From: Paenibacillus sp. PastM-3
GTDB lineage: Bacteria; Bacillota; Bacilli; Paenibacillales; Paenibacillaceae
Length of the DNA: 64,000 nucleotides
Assembly (NCBI RefSeq): GCF_029893965.1
Contig: NZ_JARXXP010000016.1
Coordinates: forward strand, 95,659-159,658
Reading direction: 5' to 3'
Shown here: one piece after another, positions 50,835-59,044 of the stretch
Position numbering within the stretch: position 1 is the stretch's first letter
How the letters are laid out: each line of letters starts with the position of its first letter
Notes under the pieces: model-generated
Database searches by the model: none
Told to the model about the DNA's origin: nothing
What the model saw: the letters and a program-made list of their open reading frames with translations, nothing else
Made by a program: the position numbers and the translations under genes

Positions 50835-51872
50835 ATGAACACAAGAAGAAATCCCAAGGAAGCGTCCAGACGGGGCGCGGGGCCAGGTGCCTCCTCCCAG
50901 GCCAAACCACAGTCAAAACCGGGTGCAAGAGCCCGTTCCAATAAACCCGGCGGCAAGCCTGTTCCGGCAGCCAGAGCAAAGGCTGCGCCTCCGGTCAAAA
51001 GCTATACTGTAAAAGAGCCGGCCGAGCTCCTGCCGTTTCTGCTGGACTCGCTCAGCGGACGCGGGCGCAATTCTGTTAAGTCCCTGCTGGCCCGCGGGCA
51101 GGTATCCGTGGACGGCAAGGCCGTTACGAAGCATAACTATCCGCTGCAGCCGGGCCAGACAGTGGCTATCGACCTGGAGAAGCAGGTGCAGGCCAAGGAG
51201 ATGGCCGGCCTGACCATCGTTCATGAGGATGATGATCTGATTGTCATCCAGAAGGATGCCGGCCTGCTGTCGATCGCCACCGGTGATGAAAATGAACAGA
51301 CGGCATACCGCCAGCTGATGGAGCATGTGCGCCTTAGCAATCCGCGTAACCGTATCTTTGTGGTGCACCGGCTGGACCGCGACACCTCCGGTATCATGAT
51401 GTTCGCCAAAAGCGAAGCGGTGCAGCAGAAGCTGCAGATCAACTGGAAGGACATGGTCAAGGAGCGTTCATACGTGGCGCTTGTGGAAGGAGCCGTCAAA
51501 AAAGCCGAAGGCACCATCAGCTCCTGGCTGAAGGAAACCTCCACGCTCAAAATGTACTCCAGCCCGCATGAAGGCGACGGCCAGCATGCTGTGACCCATT
51601 ATAAGCTGATCCAGGCGAACCGCCATTTTTCCCTGCTGGAAGTGCGCCTTGAGACCGGACGCAAAAATCAGATCCGTGTCCACATGGCCGACATCGGCCA
51701 TCCGATCGCCGGAGACAAGAAATACGGCGCCGAAACCAAGGCCGTCGGCCGGCTCGGCCTGCATGCCCGGGTGCTCTCCTTCGTGCACCCGATAACCGGT
51801 GACCTGCTGACCTTCGAGAGTCCGATTCCGAAGACATTTCTGAAGTACACCGCACCTGTCCCGGCGAACTAA
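50835..51872 (+). CDS. RluA-family RNA pseudouridine synthase
   Basis: Converts uridine to pseudouridine in rRNA or tRNA. The 345-residue protein has a basic, low-complexity N-terminal tail (residues 1-55, rich in Lys/Arg/Ala/Pro), an S4 RNA-binding domain (NSVKSLLARGQVSVDGKAVTKHNY), and the catalytic domain with FVVHRLDRDTSGIMMFAKS (Asp of HRLDRDTSG) and ETGRKNQIRVHMADIGHPIAGD. The tail is unusual for the family. ATG at 50835 has CGGAG 9 nt upstream. The target site is unknown. Confidence 0.92.
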   Translation: MNTRRNPKEASRRGAGPGASSQAKPQSKPGARARSNKPGGKPVPAARAKAAPPVKSYTVKEPAELLPFLLDSLSGRGRNSVKSLLARGQVSVDGKAVTKHNYPLQPGQTVAIDLEKQVQAKEMAGLTIVHEDDDLIVIQKDAGLLSIATGDENEQTAYRQLMEHVRLSNPRNRIFVVHRLDRDTSGIMMFAKSEAVQQKLQINWKDMVKERSYVALVEGAVKKAEGTISSWLKETSTLKMYSSPHEGDGQHAVTHYKLIQANRHFSLLEVRLETGRKNQIRVHMADIGHPIAGDKKYGAETKAVGRLGLHARVLSFVHPITGDLLTFESPIPKTFLKYTAPVPAN

Positions 51873-51959
51873 GGGTGTCGGCGGAAGAGCATGAGTTAGC
51901 CGGTATAGCACAGTCTCAGCGAAAGGATCAGCTAAAGTAACATTATATCAAGGCCCAAA

Positions 51960-51994
51960 AAGGGGTGTCCCGGCACATATGGCCGGACACCCCT
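51960..51994. terminator. Terminator after the pseudouridine synthase gene
   Basis: AAGGGGTGTCCCGGC pairs with GCCGGACACCCCTT (one bulge) around ACATATG, flanked by A residues upstream. Confidence 0.75.
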
Positions 51995-52079
51995 TACGCA
52001 TGCCCTGCCGCGGCCGCAACATTTCCGCTCTCTTTTGCGTCATGATACAATAAAAAGAAAAACGTAAGAAGGTGCGTCC

Positions 52080-52595
52080 TTGTTCCACCCCACTGTTTTT
52101 GACAACATCAAGATTGCCTTTGAAAACCAGCTGTACGACTATGATAATCTCGACAGCATCCTGATGATTAAGGGTCGCACCGACATGCTCAACCTGGCCG
52201 TCATGTCCAGAGAATTCACGCTGGCATTTAAGCTTACGGACGGATTCAAGGTGACCTCCGAGGTTGTCCTCCTCTCCTCCGTGAAGGAGCTCAGCGATGA
52301 AATCCTGGAGACACCGGGCAGCAATCCCGGCTGCAGCCTGCTGCTCCGCTTTTATATGGAAGTTACCGACCCTCCTATCCAGTGCCCGGCGGTTGAACGC
52401 ATTCTGACCGGCATTTGGGGGCCTGAGCTGAAGCCCGAGCAATCACTCAGCTTCCGCTATGGCGGAGAAGAACAGATTTACAACAACTGCATCCAGCTCA
52501 CCTTCAAACGGCAGATCACCGAGGAGCAGATGGAGGATATTCCGAACCTGCTGGCCCATCTGCTGCAGAGTGCGGAAGAGCTGGAGAACGTATAA
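52080..52595 (+). CDS. Hypothetical cytosolic protein, 171 residues
   Basis: Begins at TTG 52080 behind AAGAAGGTGCGTCC and reads MFHPTVFDNIKIAFENQLYDYDN. It is acidic overall, with no membrane segment, signal or cysteine cluster. Strand-rich parts (LTDGFKVTSEVVLLSSVKEL, CSLLLRFYMEV) alternate with helices, ending in an amphipathic LLAHLLQSAEELE. I do not recognise the family. It is followed 23 bp later by a membrane protein gene, so the two may form an operon. Confidence 0.75.
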   Translation: MFHPTVFDNIKIAFENQLYDYDNLDSILMIKGRTDMLNLAVMSREFTLAFKLTDGFKVTSEVVLLSSVKELSDEILETPGSNPGCSLLLRFYMEVTDPPIQCPAVERILTGIWGPELKPEQSLSFRYGGEEQIYNNCIQLTFKRQITEEQMEDIPNLLAHLLQSAEELENV

Positions 52596-52618
52596 ACTGA
52601 CAACGGGGTGAACCGGCT

Positions 52619-53014
52619 ATGAGATTTTTGCCAACCGCCAAAAGCAACACCTGGTTTCGCTGGATGGCCGTCTACGGCCTTCTGTTCTGGGCAGTGCTTC
52701 TTATTTACCGCTTTGCTGTGCTTGCTGAGCCCTTTGATCTGATGATTGCCCTGCGGTTCGGACTGCTTGCACTGGTGGTGTCCGTTCTATTCAATCTGCT
52801 TGGCTGGCTCGGAGGAAAGCTGGTCTGGTGCCTGTCCACGGCCGGACTGATCACCGGACTGGTTCTGATGCTCAGCTATACGTACAGGGATATGTCCGGC
52901 TGGGAAGATCTGGCGGGCTTTCTCACTTTCATAATGTTCACACTGGGCGGTTTGGCGCTGGGGCTGGCTGCAGAAGGGGTTTATTTCCTGATTAAGCGCA
53001 GGCGTCAGGGCTGA
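52619..53014 (+). CDS. Four-helix membrane protein, unknown function
   Basis: A 131-residue protein with four hydrophobic segments: WMAVYGLLFWAVLLIYRF, FGLLALVVSVLFNLLGWL, LVWCLSTAGLITGLVLML and LTFIMFTLGGLALGLAAEG. It has a positively charged C-terminus (KRRRQG). GGGGTGAACCGGCT precedes ATG. No conserved catalytic motif is visible. It sits between the 171-residue gene and a TetR regulator on the same strand. Confidence 0.78.
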   Translation: MRFLPTAKSNTWFRWMAVYGLLFWAVLLIYRFAVLAEPFDLMIALRFGLLALVVSVLFNLLGWLGGKLVWCLSTAGLITGLVLMLSYTYRDMSGWEDLAGFLTFIMFTLGGLALGLAAEGVYFLIKRRRQG

Positions 53015-53031
53015 AGCAGGCTTTTAACGTA

Positions 53032-53045
53032 ACTGCAATTGCAGT
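53032..53045. promoter_or_regulatory. 14-bp palindrome before the TetR gene
   Basis: ACTGCAATTGCAGT is a perfect palindrome 39 bp upstream of the TetR start. It is a candidate autoregulatory operator. Confidence 0.4.
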
Positions 53046-53084
53046 GGCTTCTATATCGAAGGATTCCAAGATGAGGTGACCCGA

Positions 53085-53660
53085 ATGTCCACATCCCTTC
53101 TGACCAAAAAAGCGCTGGCCTGCTCCCTGAAGCAGCTAATGGAGCATACTCCGCTGAACAAGATTACAGTCAAGCTTCTGGTGGAAGACTGCGGATTGAA
53201 CCGCCAGACCTTTTATTATCATTTTCAGGATATATTTGAGCTGCTCGGCTGGATTTATCAGACAGAGGCGGTGGAGAGCATTGCCCGGTACCGCAGCTAC
53301 AGTACTTGGACGGACGGCTTTTACAGAATCTTCTGCTATATTGAAAATAACAAAACCTTCTGCTGCAATACGCTGGACTCTCTCGGCAGAAGTCATCTGG
53401 ACACGTACCTGTATGAGGTGACGAGCGATCTCGTTATGGGTGTCCTTCAGGAGCTGTCGGCCGGGATGGAGGTCAGCGGTGAGGACAAGGCGTTTATCGC
53501 CAATTTTTACACTCTGGCCTTCACAGGACTCATTATCCAATGGATGCGCAGCGGAATGAAGGAGCAGCCGAAGCACATAATTGAACAGCTCAGCGTAATG
53601 ATCGAAGGAAATTTCACTCAAGCGCTGCATAAATACGAGAAAAAGCTGGTACAGCCTTAG
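53085..53660 (+). CDS. TetR/AcrR-family regulator (DhaS-like)
   Basis: A 191-residue repressor-type protein. The N-terminal helix-turn-helix is KITVKLLVEDCGLNRQTFYYHFQDIFELLGWIY (about residues 25-58), close to the DhaS-like branch. The C-terminal TetR_C_8-type domain has FYTLAFTGLIIQWMRSGMKEQPKHI. ATG at 53085 has GAGGTGA 6 nt upstream; GTG at 53076 would overlap that site. Likely targets are neighbours (VOC protein, oleate hydratase), but this is inference. Confidence 0.88.
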   Translation: MSTSLLTKKALACSLKQLMEHTPLNKITVKLLVEDCGLNRQTFYYHFQDIFELLGWIYQTEAVESIARYRSYSTWTDGFYRIFCYIENNKTFCCNTLDSLGRSHLDTYLYEVTSDLVMGVLQELSAGMEVSGEDKAFIANFYTLAFTGLIIQWMRSGMKEQPKHIIEQLSVMIEGNFTQALHKYEKKLVQP

Positions 53661-53692
53661 GGCGTCCGGCTTTTTTTTGCAGAAACCTGTCT

Positions 53693-54040
53693 TTATTTCT
53701 CCCACAGCTCGACCAGCCGTCCGTCAGGGTCCTCAATCCAGATAAAGGTTCCGTACTCACCGGTCTGCTGTTCTCTTGCAAGCGGGATGCCCAGATGTTC
53801 AAGATGTCTGATCGTCTCATCCAGATTATCCACCTCGAAATTCAGCATCACCTGTTGTTCCGCCGGAAAATAACCGTCATCCCCGGAAAAAAGTGAAAAA
53901 GCCGTCTCATTTCCCGCCTGCGGTCTGATCATCGCCCCGTTCCACTCTCCGATGTCCAGCTGCAGCACCTCACTGTACCATTTTTTTGCCGCCTCAAGAT
54001 TGCCGGTTCTCCAGAATACTCCGCCAAAACCTTTGATCAT
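53693..54040 (-). CDS. VOC-family protein (glyoxalase/bleomycin-resistance fold)
   Basis: A 115-residue single-domain protein: KGFGGVFWRTGNLEAAKKWYSEVLQLDI, then VMLNFEVDNLDETIRHLEHLGIP and TFIWIEDPDGRLVELWEK. It is half the size of full glyoxalases, so a homodimer is expected. The metal ligands are not all obvious, because the first position is Gly/Phe instead of His. ATG at 54040 has GGAGCTGAGGGT. It is divergent from the oleate hydratase gene. Confidence 0.85.
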   Translation of the reverse strand: MIKGFGGVFWRTGNLEAAKKWYSEVLQLDIGEWNGAMIRPQAGNETAFSLFSGDDGYFPAEQQVMLNFEVDNLDETIRHLEHLGIPLAREQQTGEYGTFIWIEDPDGRLVELWEK

Positions 54041-54151
54041 ACCCTCAGCTCCTGTCTTCGGATGTACAGCATGTCCCCTCATAATATTCGCAATTCAAAT
54101 AAAATCTCCTGTGCCGGCTGTATATTCTTGTCAAAAAACTAGACACTTTAT

Positions 54152-54166
54152 ACCGAATGACCAAAA
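54152..54166 (+). promoter_or_regulatory. Shared 15-mer upstream of oleate hydratase
   Basis: ACCGAATGACCAAAA lies 104 bp before the hydratase start. The identical 15-mer occurs in the upstream region of the TetR gene at 61.8 kb (61868-61882, other strand). A common operator is the simplest explanation. Confidence 0.45.
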
Positions 54167-54269
54167 TCCGGACACTCCGGCAGTTTTGATTATACCTTCT
54201 GTTCCGCGCTTGGATTACATTAGGGGCAGAAAGTGAACAGCATATCAGAACCTTATGGAGGCGACCTTT

Positions 54270-55850
54270 GTGGCAAAAGAATACGGTAACCGGCAGGTTT
54301 ATTTTGTAGGCGGCGGCATTGCATCCCTTGCGGGTGCGGTTTATCTGGTCAGGGACTGTGATTTTCCGGGAGCAAACATTCATATTATTGAAGAAATGCA
54401 TATTCTCGGCGGCAGTAATGACGGCGCAGGGGATGTAGAGCAAGGTTATGTGATCCGCGGCGGGCGGATGCTTAACGATGAAGCGTATGAGAATCTGTGG
54501 GAGCTGCTGAGCACCATTCCCTCTATCGACCATCCGGGGCAATCGGTGCGCGAGGAAATTATCGCCTTCGATACCGCTAACCCCACCCATTCCAATGCCC
54601 GGCTGATTGACCGCAGCGGTGAGGTTCAGGATGTGCTATCGATGGGCTTCGATATGGCCGACCGGCTGGCGATGGGCAAGCTGATCATTACGCCGGAGGA
54701 AGCGATGGGCAAAGCGCGGATTAACGACTGGTTCGGACCGCATTTTTTCACGACAAATTTCTGGTACATGTGGGCGACCACCTTCGCCTTCCAGCCTTGG
54801 CACAGCGCTGTTGAGTTCAAGCGGTACATGCTCCGCTTCATGCATGAGTTTCCGCGGATTCAGACACTTGAGGGGGTAACGCGCACTCCGTACAACCAGT
54901 ATGATTCCATTATTCTGCCGCTGCAAAAGTATCTGGAGCCCTGCGGCGTGGACTTTTCGCTGAAATGTACCGTAACCGATCTGCAGTTCAAGGACGGCGA
55001 CGGCATTACTGTTACAGGCATGAATGTGACGCGCATGGGCATAGAGGAGCTGATTGAGGTAAAAGAAGGCGACCTCGTTATCGTTACAAACGGCTCGATG
55101 ACCGAAAGCGCAAGCCTTGGATCGATGACCTCGGCTCCTGAGCTGAACGGCAAGGGCAGCTCCTGGAGGCTGTGGGAGAACATCGCCGGCAAAAAGCCCG
55201 GGCTCGGCAATCCCTCCCCGTTCGCGGATTATGTGGACGAATCGAAGTGGGAGTCGTTCACCGTCACCTTTCAGGATTCCGTCTTCTTCGACCTGATGGA
55301 GAAATTCACCCGCAACCGGGCCGGCACAGGGGCGCTTGTCACCTTCAAGGATTCGAGCTGGTTCATGTCGGTTGTGCTGGCCTTCCAGCCGCATTTCCGC
55401 AATCAGCCGGAGCATGTCAAGGTGTTCTGGGGCTACGGATTGTATCCGGACAAGGTCGGCGACTTCGTCAATAAAAGAATGTGCGACTGTACCGGGGAAG
55501 AGATTATGCAGGAGCTTATCGGCCATCTTCATTTTGAGGCGCACCGGGACGAGATTATGGCGACAGCCAACTGTATTCCGTGCATGATGCCGTACATCAC
55601 CTCCCAGTTCATGCCGCGGCTTGGCACCGACCGGCCGAAGGTTGTGCCTGACGGCTCCACCAATCTGGCATTCATCAGCCAGTTCTGCGAGATTCCGGAC
55701 GATGTCGTATTCACCGAGGAGTATTCCGTACGCGCCGCGCGGATCGCCGTCTACACCCTGCTCGGCATTAACCGGCCCGTGGAGCCGATCCACCAGTACC
55801 ATTACGATGTGCGGACGCTGTTCGCGAGCTTTGTAACTTCGTTCAGGTAG
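54270..55850 (+). CDS. ohyA: Oleate hydratase (MCRA family)
   Basis: Adds water to the cis-9 double bond of oleic acid, giving 10-hydroxystearate; an FAD protein at the membrane face that detoxifies unsaturated fatty acids. The 526-residue product has the FAD motif VYFVGGGIASLAGAVYLVRD, the family segment HILGGSNDGAGDVEQGYVIRGGRMLNDEAYENLWELL, and the late ANCIPCMMPYITSQFMPR and EIPDDVVFTEEYSVRAARIAV. The start is GTG at 54270, 8 nt after GGAGG; the ATG at 54255 would contain that site. A terminator follows. Confidence 0.93.
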   Translation: MAKEYGNRQVYFVGGGIASLAGAVYLVRDCDFPGANIHIIEEMHILGGSNDGAGDVEQGYVIRGGRMLNDEAYENLWELLSTIPSIDHPGQSVREEIIAFDTANPTHSNARLIDRSGEVQDVLSMGFDMADRLAMGKLIITPEEAMGKARINDWFGPHFFTTNFWYMWATTFAFQPWHSAVEFKRYMLRFMHEFPRIQTLEGVTRTPYNQYDSIILPLQKYLEPCGVDFSLKCTVTDLQFKDGDGITVTGMNVTRMGIEELIEVKEGDLVIVTNGSMTESASLGSMTSAPELNGKGSSWRLWENIAGKKPGLGNPSPFADYVDESKWESFTVTFQDSVFFDLMEKFTRNRAGTGALVTFKDSSWFMSVVLAFQPHFRNQPEHVKVFWGYGLYPDKVGDFVNKRMCDCTGEEIMQELIGHLHFEAHRDEIMATANCIPCMMPYITSQFMPRLGTDRPKVVPDGSTNLAFISQFCEIPDDVVFTEEYSVRAARIAVYTLLGINRPVEPIHQYHYDVRTLFASFVTSFR

Positions 55851-55905
55851 GGGGCTGGGGGCTTTACTGCGGAGTTTGCCGCAGGTCGCTGCGGGTTTAC
55901 TGCAA

Positions 55906-55943
55906 AAAACGCCAGATCTCCATTGCCGGAGATCTGGCGTTTT
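55906..55943. terminator. Terminator after oleate hydratase
   Basis: The perfect 16-bp stem AAAACGCCAGATCTCC pairs with its complement around a 6-nt loop, with A and T runs at the outer ends. Confidence 0.9.
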
Positions 55944-55987
55944 ATTGTGTAAGCTGCACAGCACAGGGATTACTGCATCGGTAATTC

Positions 55988-56170
55988 TAACGGACCGTAT
56001 TGCTCTTATTCAGCCAAAATCCGCCTCTTTACAGCGCTAACGGACTCAGATGCTCTTATATGCCGTAAATCACCCGCAAACTCAGATCACGGGAGCCAAT
56101 AGCGTCATCTGAGTCCGTTAGAATCCTTAGTTACTGGATAGAGGCATAATAACGCCCCTGGTGTCCGTTA
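55988..56170. repeat. 183-bp palindromic intergenic repeat, copy 2
   Basis: TAACGGAC units are forward at 55988 and 56038 and reverse ending at 56120 and 56170. The spacing is exactly 50 nt in each pair, in the same layout as copy 1. The two central units share TAACGGACTCAGATG. It fills the gap between the oleate hydratase terminator and the DsbA-like gene. Confidence 0.8.
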
Positions 56171-56218
56171 GCCGGATCCGGGCTGGCTCAGCCCCCCAAA
56201 ATTCAGCATTCCCCGACC

Positions 56219-56316
56219 GATTTCAGCGATCCGCAGCGGATTCAGTATTCCCTGCAGGTTCAGCGCTGCAGGTTCAGCAACCTCTACAGGTTCAGTAACC
56301 GCAGCGGGTTCAGCAA
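56219..56316. repeat. Degenerate short tandem repeat (GCAGGTTCAG)
   Basis: Five to six copies of a 13-20 nt unit resembling GCAGnGGTTCAGnAnnC follow one another just after the DsbA-like stop codon (for example CTGCAGGTTCAGCG, CTGCAGGTTCAGCAAC, CTACAGGTTCAGTAAC). Confidence 0.6.
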
Positions 56317-57039
56317 TCAGATGCTGCAGGAGCCGTCATCGCAGCCTTCGCCGTCCGGAGCCTGGGATTTGGGCTGGCCGACAACCTGCAGTACAGGCTT
56401 GCTCTGCTCTTCCGCCCAGACAGTGTCGAGCACCTCTGTAAATACCGGACCGGGCTGTGCACCGGATACGGCATATTTATTATTGAAGACAAAGAACGGC
56501 ACGCCGGTCACATTCAGCTGCCGGGCCGCATCAATATCCTGGTTCACTTCGGCAGTATAGGCATCGCTGTTCAGGACTGCGGATACCTCATCAGTGTCAA
56601 GGCCCACTTCCGCAGCCAGTGAAGCCAGCACATCATGCTTGCCGATATTCACCGAATCGGTGAAGTACGCTTGTAGCAGACGTTCGGTCAGCTCTTTGTC
56701 TTTGCCTTTGGTAGCGGCATAATGACTAAGACGGTGTCCGTCAAAAGTATTCGTAGGCACCAGCGTGTCAAAGTTAAACTGCAGTCCGACGCCCTGCGCC
56801 TGTTCGGCCAGCTGTGCATTCATCGCTTTAGCCTTATCGCGGGTCATTCCATATTTGGAGGCCAGCATTTCATGAATGTCTCTGCTTTCATCCGTCCGTG
56901 CTGTCGGGTCGAGCTGGAAGCTGCGGAATACAACCTCCACCTTGTCGCGGTCCGGGAATTGGCTCAGCGCGTGCTCCAGCCGTCTTTTGCCGATGTAGCA
57001 GAAGGGGCAGGCATAGTCAGACCATACATCTATTCTCAT
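56317..57039 (-). CDS. DsbA-family (FrnE-like) oxidoreductase
   Basis: A cytosolic thioredoxin-fold protein of 240 residues without signal sequence. MRIDVWSDYACPFCYIGKRRLEHAL carries the CPFC active site (Cys11, Cys14). GVPFFVFNNKYAVSGAQP holds the cis-Pro and the second thioredoxin half. The helical insert (about residues 50-150) is typical of FrnE/2-hydroxychromene isomerase-like members. The tail ends CDDGSC, an extra Cys pair that could act as a resolving or metal site. TAGGAGGTACTTACA precedes ATG. Confidence 0.9.
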   Translation of the reverse strand: MRIDVWSDYACPFCYIGKRRLEHALSQFPDRDKVEVVFRSFQLDPTARTDESRDIHEMLASKYGMTRDKAKAMNAQLAEQAQGVGLQFNFDTLVPTNTFDGHRLSHYAATKGKDKELTERLLQAYFTDSVNIGKHDVLASLAAEVGLDTDEVSAVLNSDAYTAEVNQDIDAARQLNVTGVPFFVFNNKYAVSGAQPGPVFTEVLDTVWAEEQSKPVLQVVGQPKSQAPDGEGCDDGSCSI

Positions 57040-57230
57040 TGTAAGTACCTCCTAATAGTGTGCATGCATAGTTAATGTACCCTTAGGCATCGGGCCTGTT
57101 GCGTACATCATGATTCCAATAACAAATAATATGTCACTTACTATTATATAGTTATAAACCGAAAAACACAAACCTATTCTGCAGCTTTCGCCATGCACCG
57201 GGTTAATCAATATTAAAGGAGCGTGAGCTT

Positions 57231-57485
57231 ATGGACGAATGGTCTTTGCTTGACTGGGTAACCCGTATGCTGGGAATCCTCTTTTTCATTCGCGGCATCC
57301 GCTATACCCGGGGGACAACGGTGGAATATCACAATAGCTACGGAGGAAAAAGCACAGCTTCAGCTGATTCGAACCCTAAACTAAGGAATGTTGTGCGAGT
57401 GGCCGGAGTTGCCGGCATCATCTTGGGTCTGCTAATGATCATTTATGGCGGGGGCGTGCTGGATATCTTGTTTCCTTTTTTCTGA
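57231..57485 (+). CDS. Small two-helix membrane protein
   Basis: An 84-residue protein with an N-terminal hydrophobic segment (WVTRMLGILFFIRGIRY), a polar loop (EYHNSYGGKSTASADSN) and a C-terminal helix (GVAGIILGLLMIIYGGGVLDILF). AAAGGAGCGTGAGCTT before ATG is a good site. No family is recognised. It stands alone between the DsbA-like gene and a repeat-containing gap. Confidence 0.72.
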   Translation: MDEWSLLDWVTRMLGILFFIRGIRYTRGTTVEYHNSYGGKSTASADSNPKLRNVVRVAGVAGIILGLLMIIYGGGVLDILFPFF

Positions 57486-57503
57486 GCACTGAGCGTTTAA
57501 GAA

Positions 57504-57655
57504 TCTAATTGGATTTTCAACACTTAATTCCGGTTATTCTCGTTGATTATAAGATTTAAGTGGAAAATCATCATTTAATTTAGCCAACATGCGGCATCAG
57601 TAGTAAATTCCGTACTTTTAAGTGCCTTTTTTCCAACTAAATCTGATTAGTGGTG
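57504..57655. repeat. Second intergenic repeat type, about 51-nt units
   Basis: Three related units: forward near 57504 (TAATTGGATTTTCAACACTTAA), forward near 57553 (GATTTAAGTGGAAAATCATC), and reverse ending near 57650 (minus strand GATTTAGTTGGAAAAAAGGC). The forward units are about 51 nt apart. The arrangement recalls the TAACGGAC element with a different core. Confidence 0.6.
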
Positions 57656-57835
57656 CACTGGAAACCCTCACTGCAGGCCTATAACTGTAAATTTCAGAAA
57701 ATCCGCAAAAAAAGTAAACGAAAGTGGTATATACGGCCTTCCCGGAGGGAATGTACACTTGGATTAACAAGAAAATCCGGTGATTACCCAAACCAGTATA
57801 GCGGACGGTTCCAGCGTCCCGGAAGGAGCAGCAGC

Positions 57836-58768
57836 ATGCATGATGTATCCATAGTCATTCCCACGCGCAACCGGATCAGCGATCTTACGCTGTGCATTGA
57901 ATCCATCGGCAGGCAGACCGAGCTCGAGGATGTCTCCATTGAGCTGCTGATTGTCGATGATGGTGAGATCGGGGACAGTGTGCTTACGTATTTCCGCAAG
58001 GTGCTGGCCCAGATGCCGGATGCCGAGCTTCATTATTACCGCAAAACCAGACCGGGCGTCTGGCTCTCCCGCTATGAAGCGCTCGGGCTGATCGACGGCG
58101 AGATTGTGCTGAGCTTCGACGATGATGCCGAGCTGGACGACCCGCTCTATATCCGCCGGATGCTCGATACCTATGCATCCGATCCGTCCATTGTCGGCGT
58201 TGGCGGTATCGCCAAGGGCTTATCCAGCAGTGCATCCGGGAAGCTGCTTGGCAGGCTGACCTGTCAGATGTCCGGCTCGCCGGGCAGGCTGTCGGCAAGT
58301 ACCCTTGCAGGCTCGCTGCTGCTCTGGGGGGAGACGGAGAATATTTTTGAAACCGACTTTTTCCACGGCTGCAATATGTCGTTCAAGCGGGAAGCCCTGA
58401 AGGATATGAAGCCCTATCCATGGATGACCAGCTATGCCGTGGCCGATGACATTTACATGTGCCATTTGGCCAGCAAATACGGCAAGCTTGTGATCAATCC
58501 CGAGATGAAGATCACCCATCATGAGTCGCCAAGCTCGCGCGACAAAGCCGGGCGTGTAGCCCGGGCCACTGCGGTGAATCATTACTATCTGCTTAATCTG
58601 CGCAAAGCGCCGGTCAAAAATTATGCCGCCCTCCTCTGGACGCTCACTTATCTGACCGGCAAGTCCACGCTGAAGCGCAATTTCAACGCCGTATCCGGCT
58701 ATGCCAGCGGCATTTGGTTTGTCCTCAATCCACGAAAGAATAAATACAGGGAATACATGCTGGATTAG
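57836..58768 (+). CDS. Family 2 glycosyltransferase
   Basis: A cytosolic GT-A enzyme of 310 residues: DVSIVIPTRNRISDLTLCIESI at the start, LIVDDGEIGDS, the DxD-type VLSFDDDAELDDPLYIRRML (about residues 90-108), and FFHGCNMSFKREALKD. The C-terminus has a weak hydrophobic patch. ATG at 57836 has AAGGAG 7 nt upstream; the frame is open back to 57650 but without a start site. Donor and acceptor unknown; no partner glycan genes nearby. Confidence 0.87.
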   Translation: MHDVSIVIPTRNRISDLTLCIESIGRQTELEDVSIELLIVDDGEIGDSVLTYFRKVLAQMPDAELHYYRKTRPGVWLSRYEALGLIDGEIVLSFDDDAELDDPLYIRRMLDTYASDPSIVGVGGIAKGLSSSASGKLLGRLTCQMSGSPGRLSASTLAGSLLLWGETENIFETDFFHGCNMSFKREALKDMKPYPWMTSYAVADDIYMCHLASKYGKLVINPEMKITHHESPSSRDKAGRVARATAVNHYYLLNLRKAPVKNYAALLWTLTYLTGKSTLKRNFNAVSGYASGIWFVLNPRKNKYREYMLD

Positions 58769-58999
58769 CAGGCGCTATGCACGGGCACCAGCTCCTCACC
58801 GGCAATACACCTCATAGATTAGCGGCAGCCCCGCCGCAATGCATCACTGTAAGGAGCACGGCAGCTTTACATACCACTGCGCTGAAGAGTCATCCACGCT
58901 ACACCGCTTGCCTTCGAGAGGTAAGGAGAGGTAAGCCTGCTGAACAACTCCTCCCCCACAGCTGCGCTGCCCGCAGCCATCGACCGCCCCGCATACCAA

Positions 59000-59036
59000 A
59001 ACTCCCGCACCGCCTTACCGGCGTGCGGGAGTTTTT
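59000..59036. terminator. Terminator between the GT2 and yhgE genes
   Basis: AACTCCCGCAC pairs with GTGCGGGAGTT, followed by T on the plus strand. The preceding 230 bp after the GT2 stop hold no clear feature. Confidence 0.8.
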
Positions 59037-59044
59037 CATTTCAT

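Noticed and set aside
54636..55964. 442-residue minus-strand frame opposite oleate hydratase
   Set aside because: The plus-strand frame has clear FAD and family motifs, a ribosome binding site and a terminator. The antisense frame has none of these and also crosses that terminator.
57040..57060. ACACTATTAGGAGG before the DsbA-like gene and AAAACACTTAGGAGG before the dehydratase as further copies of the recurring leader
   Set aside because: Only the ribosome-binding end is similar; the upstream GCTTnCG block at 51-56 nt is missing, so they were not counted.
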